From Sulfurimonas sp. UBA6792 (GTDB lineage: Bacteria > Campylobacterota > Campylobacteria > Campylobacterales > Sulfurimonadaceae), in assembly GCA_002452425.1 (NCBI GenBank), contig DKFQ01000052.1, positions 1-14,640 of the forward strand: a stretch of DNA of 14,640 nucleotides, written 5' to 3'. Below are positions 6,519-13,207 of the stretch, piece after piece. The translations under genes were made by a program, and so were the position numbers. Each line of letters begins with the position of its first letter. Position 1 is the stretch's first letter. The notes under the pieces are model-generated. The model was not told the origin of the DNA. It saw nothing but the letters and a program-made list of their open reading frames with translations, and made no database searches.

Positions 6519-8999
6519 ATGTTTTTACAACGATATATAGATTTTGTTACAGACCACTTTAAGAGCGTTTTGATTTTTGTAGCCCTTGCTACGGGGGTTT
6601 TTGGGTACTATGCACAGTATTTGAGTATTGACGCTTCGGCTGAGACGCTTTTGTTGGAGAACGATGTCGATTTGAAGTTGACGCGTGAAGTTCATGGGCG
6701 TTACATCAGTCCTGATTATCTCGTCGTTGCCTTTAGCCCTAAAGAGTATATGCTCTCTGAAACCAACATTGCGACCATCAAAGCACTTAAAGAGTCTTTG
6801 TTGCACATAAAAGGTGTCGAGAGCGTTACATCGCTGCTTGACGTTCCCCTGCTTGAGAGTCCGCCAATGGCAGTTTCAGAGGTTGTAAAAAATGTACGCA
6901 CTCTTTCATCTCCTGATATCAACAAAACGATGGTGCAAAAAGAGCTTACCTCAAGTCCTTTGTATGCAAAAAATCTCGTAAGCGACGATTTTAAAACTAC
7001 CGCTATTTTAGTCAATCTCAAAGAGGATGCCAAATACACCGAACTTCTTCAAAAACGAAATGTTTTTATAGAGTTGCAGCAAAAAAGAGAGCTTAACAAA
7101 AAAGAGAAAAAAGAGTATGAAGCGGCAAAAAAAGCGTTTAAAGAGTATGGTTACAGCACGAGGGATGAAGTACATCAACTCATTGAAAATGTGCGCTCTA
7201 CCATCCATCCTTTTCGCAAAGACGGGGAGGTTTTCTTAGGTGGCGTTATGATGATTGCGGATGATATGATAGGTTTTGTAAAGAGCGATATCGCCATTTA
7301 CGGAACGGCTATCATGCTCATTATGGTACTGATGCTTTGGGTTATTTTCAGACAAGTGCGTTTTGTGGTTTTGCCTATTTTGGTCTCTTTTTGTGCGGTC
7401 ATTATCACAACAGGCATAAATGCGCTTTTGGGGCTTGAAGTAACGGTCGTCTCTTCAAACTATGTTGCGATGCAGCTCATAACCACGCTCTCTTTGGTTA
7501 TACACCTAATTGTAAGTTACCGTGAAGAGTATGCGCTTTACCCACATTTTTCGCAAAAAGAGCTAATCGAGATTACACTCAAGCGTATGTCGGTTCCCTC
7601 TGTTTTTATTATTCTTACTTCGGTTGCGGGGTTTGGTTCACTGATGACATGCGACATCTTGCCCATTATCGATTTGGGTACGATGATGAATATCGGCGTA
7701 ACTGTCTCACTGATTGCAGCATACCTTCTTTTCCCATCTATGATGATGCTGTTTCCAAAAAAAGAGCCTGTACTTACATTTGACAAAGCTTTTACGCTTA
7801 ACACCATATTTGCACAAATCGTAGAACATCACGGTAAAAAAATCATCGTGATAGTAGTCGCAATCCTTGGTTTTAGCTTTGTCGGCACTACACAGTTGAT
7901 AGTTGAAAACAGTTTTATAAACTACTTTAAAAAGAGTACAGAAATCTATCAAGGTATGCAAAAAATCGACAACAATCTAGGCGGTACGACACCTCTGGAG
8001 ATAGTTATAAAATTCCCTGAAACAAAGAGCGAGGAGAAGGCAAAAAGCACAACCGGTTCGGATGAACTTGATAGTTTTGCAGATGAATTTACAGAGACGG
8101 ATAATGATGCACAGTACTGGTTTACGGCACAAAAAATGGAGACGATACTTAAAGTGCATGACTATTTGGTCTCTTTACCTGAAGTAGGCAATGTCTCTTC
8201 GCTGGGAACACTCACAAAAGTCGGGCGCATCTTAAAAGAGGGGAAAGATTTTGACGGTGTTGAGTTGGCACTTATGTACAACGAACTGCCTCTTGAATTC
8301 AAAAAAATCCTTCTCTCGCCGTATGTAAACACCGAGTACAATGAGGCGCGTTTTGTAGTTCGCATAGTGGATTCCAACAAAGACCTTAGACGTAATGAGC
8401 TGCTTGAAAAAATCCAAACAGATTTAGAGACAAAAATCGGACTTAAAAAAGAGGAGTTTAAACTTGTAGGTATGATGGTACTTTACAACAACATGCTCCA
8501 ATCCCTTTTTGACTCACAAATAGGAACACTCGGTCTTGCACTCCTCTCACTTGGGGCAATGTTTTTGTTTCTGTTCCGCTCTTTAAAAATAGCGGTAGTC
8601 GCACTAACCGTCAACATGGTACCCATCAGTGTTATTTTTGGAATTATGGGCATCGCAGGTATCCCTTTGGATATCATGAGTATTACCATCGCATCTATCG
8701 CTCTTGGCATCACCGTGGACAACACCATCCACTACTTCTACCGTTTTAGAGAGGAACTTACACATGACGGAGACTATATCGCTTCCATGCACAGAGCGCA
8801 CGGAACTATCGCTTTTGGGATGTTTTACTACTCGCTAGCAACCATTGTAGGCTTTTTGGTTTTGGTAACTTCAAACTTCATCCCGACACTTATCTTTGGT
8901 CTTTTGACTGTTATCGTTTTACTTGTAGCAATCGTCTCAGATCTTCTTTTCTCGCCGCTTTTAGTGGTAACATTTAAGCCTTTTGGGGTAAAGAAATAG
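6519..8999 (+). CDS. MMPL/RND-superfamily exporter
   Basis: The product is 826 aa with the duplicated RND layout: TM1 at about 17-35, a periplasmic domain at about 36-250, five helices at about 256-412, TM7 at about 441-460, a second periplasmic domain at about 461-665, and five helices at about 669-815. TM10 contains GITVDNTIHYFYRFREE, with Asp734 at the position of the proton-relay acid. The matching TM4 segment (about 319-337, ending IHLIVSYREE) keeps the His and YREE but has no acid. Length and motifs fit the MMPL type (HpnN-like or MmpL-like) that exports lipids or other hydrophobic molecules, rather than tripartite drug pumps. No membrane-fusion or outer-membrane partner is adjacent. 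The substrate is unknown. The start has only a weak ribosome site (GAAAG about 7 bp upstream). Confidence 0.9.
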   Translation: MFLQRYIDFVTDHFKSVLIFVALATGVFGYYAQYLSIDASAETLLLENDVDLKLTREVHGRYISPDYLVVAFSPKEYMLSETNIATIKALKESLLHIKGVESVTSLLDVPLLESPPMAVSEVVKNVRTLSSPDINKTMVQKELTSSPLYAKNLVSDDFKTTAILVNLKEDAKYTELLQKRNVFIELQQKRELNKKEKKEYEAAKKAFKEYGYSTRDEVHQLIENVRSTIHPFRKDGEVFLGGVMMIADDMIGFVKSDIAIYGTAIMLIMVLMLWVIFRQVRFVVLPILVSFCAVIITTGINALLGLEVTVVSSNYVAMQLITTLSLVIHLIVSYREEYALYPHFSQKELIEITLKRMSVPSVFIILTSVAGFGSLMTCDILPIIDLGTMMNIGVTVSLIAAYLLFPSMMMLFPKKEPVLTFDKAFTLNTIFAQIVEHHGKKIIVIVVAILGFSFVGTTQLIVENSFINYFKKSTEIYQGMQKIDNNLGGTTPLEIVIKFPETKSEEKAKSTTGSDELDSFADEFTETDNDAQYWFTAQKMETILKVHDYLVSLPEVGNVSSLGTLTKVGRILKEGKDFDGVELALMYNELPLEFKKILLSPYVNTEYNEARFVVRIVDSNKDLRRNELLEKIQTDLETKIGLKKEEFKLVGMMVLYNNMLQSLFDSQIGTLGLALLSLGAMFLFLFRSLKIAVVALTVNMVPISVIFGIMGIAGIPLDIMSITIASIALGITVDNTIHYFYRFREELTHDGDYIASMHRAHGTIAFGMFYYSLATIVGFLVLVTSNFIPTLIFGLLTVIVLLVAIVSDLLFSPLLVVTFKPFGVKK

Positions 9000-9024
9000 T
9001 AGAGTTCTTGCAAAACCCAAAAAT

Positions 9025-9076
9025 TAGATTCCAAGTGACCAAAGGAAATACCCTTGTGGTACAAGCTTGGAATGAC
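9025..9076 (-). repeat. Palindromic intergenic repeat, copy 1 (GTCAT...ATCTA)
   Basis: ATTCCAAG (9028-9035) and CTTGGAAT (9066-9073) are perfect inverted arms. An inner imperfect stem (CCA-AAGG against CCTT-GTGG) closes around AAATAC. Read on minus it begins GTCATTCC and ends GGAATCTA. It lies between convergent genes. It resembles dispersed palindromic repeats of bacterial intergenic regions and may also act as a terminator-like structure, though no T tract follows. Confidence 0.65.
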
Positions 9077-9093
9077 AAGATTTGTGAGTTTTC

Positions 9094-9120
9094 GTCATCC
9101 TAAACTTGATTCAGGATCTA
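9094..9120 (+). repeat. Palindromic intergenic repeat, copy 2 (GTCAT...ATCTA)
   Basis: GTCATCCT and AGGATCTA bracket an imperfect hairpin (ATCCT-A-AA against TT-C-AGGAT, loop CTTGA). It has the same outer bases (GTCAT, ATCTA) as the element at 9025-9076 but lies in opposite orientation and is half as long. Together the two fill most of the gap between the exporter and tonB. Confidence 0.6.
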
Positions 9121-9146
9121 GGTTATGCAAAAAAGAAGTCTAGTAG

Positions 9147-9899
9147 TTATTCGCTTGTTAAACTGTAGTTGATGGGGACACTTAGTGTCGTCTTGCTTGC
9201 AGGTTTTGGAAATTTTGTCGAGAGTTCTTCTATGGTTTTGATGGCTGCACGGCTTAAAATCTCATCGCTTGATTCCACCACTGTGATGTTATAAACTTTT
9301 GCATCCACATCTAACGTAAATTTCACCTTTACAACACCTACAATCCCTTTTTGTCTCGCACTTCTTGGATAGTATAGGTTCTCCTTTAAAAGCTCTACTA
9401 TTTTTTGCGTATTGAGTTCATAATACTCTTGTTCATACGACTTCTCTTGAGGTTTTGGTACTGTTTTTTGTTCAGAAGAAACCTCTTTGCGTATCTCTTG
9501 TGCCACACTTTTTTGAGGCTCTACAATCATCTCGCTCTGTTGTACTTTTGCCTCATTGGAAGTTTGCTCTTCTTTTTTTAACTCTACTTTTTCCTCTTCA
9601 CGCTTCTCTATCTTTTTTTCTACTATTTTCTCAACCCTCTTCTCATCTTTTACTCTCTCTTTTTTCTCTTCTGCTCTCTTTGGCTTGCTCTCTTGGGGCT
9701 GCACAATACAAACTTCCTCTTTAGACTGATGCTGCGCCGTCGTTTGTGATGCTGCTTCCATCATAGAGAGTTTTAGGGGGATTTTTAGTGGAATTTCTTG
9801 CTCTATTTTTGTATCGTTGTTGTAAAAAAACCAAACCGATAGCAGCAATGAACTATGAAAGATAAGAGAGAGAAAAAATGAGTTGCTGTATCTAATCAT
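9147..9899 (-). CDS. tonB: TonB-family energy transducer
   Basis: The product is 250 aa. The N-terminal membrane helix (about 7-26) contains S11-x3-H15 followed by SSLLLS, matching the SxxxH motif through which TonB contacts ExbB/ExbD. Residues about 60-155 form a periplasmic linker dominated by Lys and Glu, with few of the EP/KP repeats of classical TonB. Residues 160-250 are the TonB C-terminal domain: YYPRSARQKGIVGVVKVKF, a VVESS turn, and KFPKP near the end. It would carry proton-motive energy to outer-membrane receptors. No exbB or exbD is adjacent. It lies 57 bp after the second amt and could be cotranscribed. The start ATG lacks a clear Shine-Dalgarno, and inverted repeats occupy the upstream gap. 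Confidence 0.88.
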   Translation of the reverse strand: MIRYSNSFFLSLIFHSSLLLSVWFFYNNDTKIEQEIPLKIPLKLSMMEAASQTTAQHQSKEEVCIVQPQESKPKRAEEKKERVKDEKRVEKIVEKKIEKREEEKVELKKEEQTSNEAKVQQSEMIVEPQKSVAQEIRKEVSSEQKTVPKPQEKSYEQEYYELNTQKIVELLKENLYYPRSARQKGIVGVVKVKFTLDVDAKVYNITVVESSDEILSRAAIKTIEELSTKFPKPASKTTLSVPINYSLTSE

Positions 9900-9907
9900 G
9901 GTGCATA

Positions 9908-9956
9908 TAGTAACAAAAGAATTGTTACTAAGTGCTTAGCTTATACGAAATATAAG
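9908..9956 (-). promoter_or_regulatory. Three tiled inverted repeats in the amt-tonB gap (candidate operators)
   Basis: Three perfect inverted repeats tile the gap. They are TAGTAACAA-N5-TTGTTACTA (9908-9930), CTAAG-TG-CTTAG (9928-9939) and CTTATA-N5-TATAAG (9940-9956). The first ends 8 bp from the tonB start codon and covers the place where a ribosome site would be. The third starts at the amt stop. None is followed by a T tract in the direction of transcription, so a regulator site or an mRNA fold fits better than an intrinsic terminator. Confidence 0.5.
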
Positions 9957-11132
9957 TTATATCGACCTTTTAAATTCCGGATACGCCTCTACACCGCATT
10001 CGTTGATGTCCATACCCATAAGTTGTGCTTCGTCATCTGCTCTAAATTTGAACACTTTGTTGATTGCCGACAAAACAACATAAGAAGATACAAAAGCAAA
10101 AACTCCAACTAAAAACACCCCTTTTACCTGCGCCATAAATGAAACCTCTTCTACAAAGATTCCGGCGGCAAGTGTTCCCCATATGCCATTGACAAGGTGT
10201 ACGGAGAGCGCACCTACAGGGTCGTCCAGTTTTAACTTATCAAATACTGGAACAGCAAAAACAACTAACGCACCGCCAACAAGCCCGATAAATATAGGTG
10301 TAAATATGTCATAATGGTTTGCCGCCGCCGTTACGGCAACAAGCCCGCCTAAAGCACCGTTTAAAATCATCGTAATATCAAAGAGTTTGTAGCGAACATA
10401 CATGATAAGCGCTGCGATAAGTGCACCTGCAAGCCCTGCTGTGTTTGTGTTCATGATGGTTTTAGCAACCATGTCCGCATTTGCAACACTTGAGATAGAG
10501 CCAACACTTCCGCCGTTAAATCCAAACCACCCTATCCAAAGCAGAAGCCCGCCAAGAACAACAAGCGGAATGTTGGATGCGGGGATAACCTTGATTTTTC
10601 CATCTTGATAACGCCCTCTTCTAGCGCCGATAATGATAATAGCCGCCAAGAGCGCCCAACCGCCTGTTGAGTGGATAACGGTTGAACCTGCTAAATCATA
10701 CATCTCTATATCAAAAAACGTATCTTTGAGCATATCCGCACCCCAACTTACATTGACAACAAGAGGGTAGATAACCGCACCCATCACAAGCGTAAAAATA
10801 GCCAAAGGAATGATACGAACACGCTCACTTACCCCACCACTCATGATGTTGACCGTCTTACCCACAAAAGCCATCTGAAACATAAAAACAGCCCAGATAC
10901 TGCTAGATGCACTCTCCCAACTGCCAAAAGCAAGTTGGTATCCAAAGAGCAAAAAGGCAAGAGAAGCAACGGCATAAATCATCACATTGGTAGTCAAAAC
11001 AGAGGAGACGTTTTTTGTACGAACCAAACCCGCTTCAAGCATCGCAAAACCGGGAACCATAAAGATGATAAGCGTCATGGAAAACAGGATAAAAAAGGTG
11101 TCGATGATATACTTAAAATCAGCTTCTGACAC
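9957..11132 (-). CDS. amt: Ammonium transporter, Amt/MEP/Rh family (second, divergent copy)
   Basis: The product is 391 aa with about 11 helices. It conducts ammonium across the inner membrane. The expected pore residues are present: Trp130 in VSWGAD, Asp146 in MYDLAGSTVIH, the twin histidines His154 and His312 (SVHLVNGIWG), and Phe205 in GWFGFNGGS. The C-terminal region (about 362-385, GMDINECGVEAY) is the segment that GlnK engages, but with Cys379 where many members have His. It has no cleavable signal peptide, unlike the upstream Amt. The start is GTG at 11132, with GAAGGA 6 bp before it. The ATG two bases earlier is out of frame. It lies after glnK, separated by a structured 205-bp region with its own promoter. 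Confidence 0.95.
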   Translation of the reverse strand: MSEADFKYIIDTFFILFSMTLIIFMVPGFAMLEAGLVRTKNVSSVLTTNVMIYAVASLAFLLFGYQLAFGSWESASSSIWAVFMFQMAFVGKTVNIMSGGVSERVRIIPLAIFTLVMGAVIYPLVVNVSWGADMLKDTFFDIEMYDLAGSTVIHSTGGWALLAAIIIIGARRGRYQDGKIKVIPASNIPLVVLGGLLLWIGWFGFNGGSVGSISSVANADMVAKTIMNTNTAGLAGALIAALIMYVRYKLFDITMILNGALGGLVAVTAAANHYDIFTPIFIGLVGGALVVFAVPVFDKLKLDDPVGALSVHLVNGIWGTLAAGIFVEEVSFMAQVKGVFLVGVFAFVSSYVVLSAINKVFKFRADDEAQLMGMDINECGVEAYPEFKRSI

Positions 11133-11138
11133 ATAAAA

Positions 11139-11160
11139 TCCTTCAAAAAAAATTGAAGGA
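11139..11160 (-). promoter_or_regulatory. Perfect hairpin covering the Shine-Dalgarno of the second amt
   Basis: TCCTTCAA and TTGAAGGA form an 8-bp inverted repeat with a six-base loop. The 3' arm on minus contains the GAAGGA that serves the GTG at 11132. If a transcript begins upstream of 11160, the ribosome site would be paired. The nearby -10 box would start transcripts inside the 5' arm, which argues against the RNA reading. Confidence 0.45.
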
Positions 11161-11161
11161 A

Positions 11162-11167
11162 ATTATA
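11162..11167 (-). promoter_or_regulatory. -10 box of the second amt
   Basis: TATAAT on minus lies 29 bp upstream of the GTG start. No -35 consensus is present. The shared 17-bp palindrome is centred 39 bp upstream of its upstream edge. Confidence 0.6.
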
Positions 11168-11197
11168 ACTTATAAAAGAGGAGTGGAGTTTTTTTAG

Positions 11198-11214
11198 TGA
11201 TTAATTTTTAATCA
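11198..11214 (-). promoter_or_regulatory. Shared amt operator candidate, copy 1
   Basis: TGATTAATTTTTAATCA is a perfect inverted repeat (TGATTAA-TTT-TTAATCA). It ends 65 bp upstream of the second amt start and is centred at about -51 from the predicted transcription start. The identical 17 bases occur upstream of the other amt at 13066-13082, with unrelated flanks. The position suits an activator. Confidence 0.7.
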
Positions 11215-11231
11215 GTAAATAGGATCATAAG

Positions 11232-11329
11232 GCACTTTGCAAATCTCGAAAAACTTGTTTTTCGTAGCTTTAGGGGGTTGCAAGGGACATCTGTCCCTGC
11301 CACTAAAACGGACGAGTTCGTTTTAGTGC
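11232..11329. repeat. 98-bp block of three perfect hairpins between glnK and amt
   Basis: Three perfect inverted repeats follow one another: CGAAAAAC-TT-GTTTTTCG (11247-11264), AGGGACA-TC-TGTCCCT (11283-11298) and CACTAAAACG-N8-CGTTTTAGTG (11301-11328). The block is bounded by GCACT and AGTGC. It encodes no plausible protein. The last hairpin sits 11 bp after the glnK stop but has no T tract on minus, so it is not a classical terminator. It looks like a small non-coding mobile or dispersed element, or a stabilising 3' structure for the glnK mRNA. Confidence 0.6.
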
Positions 11330-11338
11330 GTAACATTA

Positions 11339-11677
11339 CTAGATGGCTTCGCTATCAGTTTCACCCGTACGGATACGGATGATTTTTTCAATATCGCTTA
11401 CAAATATCTTTCCATCGCCTATCTTACCCGTTCTTGCAGCTTCAACGATTGTCTTTACTACTTGATCCACATTTTCATCATTGACAACCATCTCCATCTT
11501 TATCTTTGGGAGAAAATCAACAACATACTCAGCACCGCGATAAAGTTCGCTATGCCCTTTTTGACGCCCATAACCCTTAACTTCGCTAACCGTCATACCC
11601 GTGATTCCGATCTCCGCCAAGGCATCTTTTACATCTTCTAATTTAAATGGTTTAATAACCGCTTCTACTCTTTTCAT
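11339..11677 (-). CDS. glnK: PII signal-transduction protein GlnK/GlnB
   Basis: The product is 112 aa, the family length. PII trimers sense 2-oxoglutarate and ATP/ADP and block Amt channels when nitrogen is plentiful. The T-loop (about 37-55) carries Gln39, Tyr46 and Tyr51 in YRGAEYVVDF. Tyr51 is the known uridylylation site of the enterobacterial proteins. The second signature TGKIGDGKIFV lies at 83-93. It follows the signal-peptide Amt by 64 bp on the same strand and has GGAG 8 bp before its ATG. GlnK rather than GlnB is inferred from the amt linkage. Whether uridylylation occurs in this lineage cannot be read here. Confidence 0.95.
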   Translation of the reverse strand: MKRVEAVIKPFKLEDVKDALAEIGITGMTVSEVKGYGRQKGHSELYRGAEYVVDFLPKIKMEMVVNDENVDQVVKTIVEAARTGKIGDGKIFVSDIEKIIRIRTGETDSEAI

Positions 11678-11741
11678 AATAATATCTCCAAATTTAGTTT
11701 AAAATTGTAACCATTTTTAAGGTTTTTATCAACTGCACAAA

Positions 11742-12998
11742 TCAAAGATTGAGTGCTTTTTCTCCATGGATAGTCTCATCAAGACCTCTGCTCTCGCTCT
11801 CATCATCCACTCTTCCACCACCTGTTACAGCTGAAGCCACATAGTAAACCACCGCTGTAGCGATAGCACTATACACAATTGTAAGTCCTATAGCTTGAAA
11901 CTGTTTTAGAAGTTGTGAACCCATCTCATACGCTTCTGGCATTGCGTATGGTACTATAAAAATCGCCGTTGCGACTGAACCCCAGATACCAACCAAGCCA
12001 TGAATCCAAAACGCATCCAAAGAGTCATCTACTTTAAACATCCCTTTGAGTTTTGCAACACCCCAAAAGCCTAGCATACCGCCCACAAGCCCGATGATGA
12101 TAGCACCCTCGACACCTGCTGTTCCAGAAGCTGGAGTGATTGCCACAAGACCTGCAACCGCTCCGGAAGCTCCACCTACGATAGTTGCTTTTTTATAAAC
12201 GAACCACTCAACAACAAGCCATCCAAGGACACCGAGTGCCGCTGCAACATTTGTTACTAAAAACGCCGATGCCGCAACACCGTTTGCTCCAAGAGCCGAA
12301 CCTGCGTTAAAACCAAACCATCCAAACCATAAAAGAGCCGCACCAAGAGCCACTAAAATCGGAGAAAAAGGCTTGATAGCCGCTTTGCCATAATCTCTTC
12401 TGCGTCCCAAAATCATAGCAACAACAAAACCTGCCACGCCTGCATTGAGGTGAACAACCGTTCCGCCCGCAAAATCTATCTCACCGAAGTTAAGAGACTC
12501 GCCTCCGCCCCACGCCCAGTGTGTTACCGGTGCATAAACCGCTACAACCCAAAGTGCCGCAAAAACCATATAGGTGGAAAATTTGACACGCTCAATCATC
12601 GAACCACTTGCGATGGCTACGGCAATGGCTGCAAATGTCCCTTGAAACGCTACAAAAAGAAGCTCCGGAATCGAGCCTTTGAGTGTCTCTGAAGTGATGC
12701 CAGAGAGCATCACTTTACCGCTTCCCATAATGTCCCCATCTCCAAAAGCGATAGAGTAGCCCACAACAACCCATACAAGCGAAGCCATAGCATACGCACC
12801 CAAACTCATCCCTATAGTGTTAAGCACGTTTTTTGAACGTGTCAAACCACCATAAAAGAGTGCCAACCCAGCTGGAGTCATAAGCATTACCAAAGCAGTA
12901 GCTACTAGCATCCACGCCGTATCACTGCCACTCAGCGCATCCTCTGCAAAAACAAAAGAGGGTAACAACAACATCACACCTAAAAGATATCTCTTCAT
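11742..12998 (-). CDS. amt: Ammonium transporter with signal peptide (first gene of amt-glnK)
   Basis: The product is 418 aa. A cleavable-type signal peptide (1-19, SFVFAED) precedes 11 helices. Pore residues are intact: Trp163 in HWAWGGG, Asp175 in EIDFAGGTVVH, His183, Phe230 in GWFGFNAGS, and His333 in FWIHGLVG. The C-terminal region ends GLDETIHGEKALNL, the canonical GlnK-contact form, unlike the second copy. The ATG at 12998 has AAGGAT 6 bp upstream. It probably forms an operon with glnK. The shared palindrome and a TATAAT box lie upstream. Two sequence-divergent Amt proteins flanking one PII suggests different affinity or regulatory roles, not a recent duplication. Confidence 0.96.
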   Translation of the reverse strand: MKRYLLGVMLLLPSFVFAEDALSGSDTAWMLVATALVMLMTPAGLALFYGGLTRSKNVLNTIGMSLGAYAMASLVWVVVGYSIAFGDGDIMGSGKVMLSGITSETLKGSIPELLFVAFQGTFAAIAVAIASGSMIERVKFSTYMVFAALWVVAVYAPVTHWAWGGGESLNFGEIDFAGGTVVHLNAGVAGFVVAMILGRRRDYGKAAIKPFSPILVALGAALLWFGWFGFNAGSALGANGVAASAFLVTNVAAALGVLGWLVVEWFVYKKATIVGGASGAVAGLVAITPASGTAGVEGAIIIGLVGGMLGFWGVAKLKGMFKVDDSLDAFWIHGLVGIWGSVATAIFIVPYAMPEAYEMGSQLLKQFQAIGLTIVYSAIATAVVYYVASAVTGGGRVDDESESRGLDETIHGEKALNL

Positions 12999-13028
12999 CT
13001 TCTATCCTTTTTAAATAAATCTGCTCAA

Positions 13029-13034
13029 ATTATA
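13029..13034 (-). promoter_or_regulatory. -10 box of the amt-glnK operon
   Basis: TATAAT on minus (preceded by GTG) lies 30 bp upstream of the ATG at 12998. No -35 consensus is visible. The palindrome at 13066-13082 is centred 40 bp upstream of its upstream edge. Confidence 0.6.
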
Positions 13035-13065
13035 CACCCTTGCTCTTTGGCGATGTGCATAAATA

Positions 13066-13082
13066 TGATTAATTTTTAATCA
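13066..13082 (-). promoter_or_regulatory. Shared amt operator candidate, copy 2
   Basis: This is the same 17 bases, TGATTAATTTTTAATCA, as at 11198-11214. It lies 67 bp upstream of the amt start and is centred at about -52 from the predicted transcription start. Identity stops at the edges of the palindrome, so it is not a copied promoter region. Confidence 0.72.
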
Positions 13083-13128
13083 ATCACTTTTTTCTCTTTA
13101 CTTTTCTAGCTTCTCTAAAAATTTCTCT

Positions 13129-13149
13129 CCCTTTACGAAATTTAAAGGG
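13129..13149. promoter_or_regulatory. Inverted repeat in the amt-gyrA divergent region
   Basis: CCCTTTA-N7-TAAAGGG is perfect and ends 4 bp before the candidate gyrA -10 box, so it covers the place of the -35. It could be an operator for gyrA. The motif is AT-rich with GGG/CCC ends and matches no regulator that I recognise. Confidence 0.4.
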
Positions 13150-13153
13150 TTAT

Positions 13154-13159
13154 TAAGAT
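13154..13159 (+). promoter_or_regulatory. Candidate -10 box of gyrA
   Basis: TAAGAT lies 48 bp upstream of the gyrA ATG. It is the best -10-like hexamer in this stretch, with no clear -35. The assignment is tentative. Confidence 0.35.
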
Positions 13160-13207
13160 ACCATCCGTGGAATTATTTTTAAATTTTATGAAGATTAGGT
13201 GTTATAT

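Noticed and set aside
6505..6540. Twelve-codon open frame overlapping the exporter start
   Set aside because: It is out of frame with the exporter, has no ribosome site and looks like chance. A leader peptide cannot be argued from one sequence.
11231..11245. GGCAC followed by TTTGC, reminiscent of a sigma54 promoter
   Set aside because: The two halves are adjacent without the required spacing of about five bases, and the site belongs to the hairpin block.
11301..11328. 10-bp hairpin after glnK read as an intrinsic terminator
   Set aside because: There is no run of T after it on the minus strand, and the stem is part of a larger three-hairpin block.
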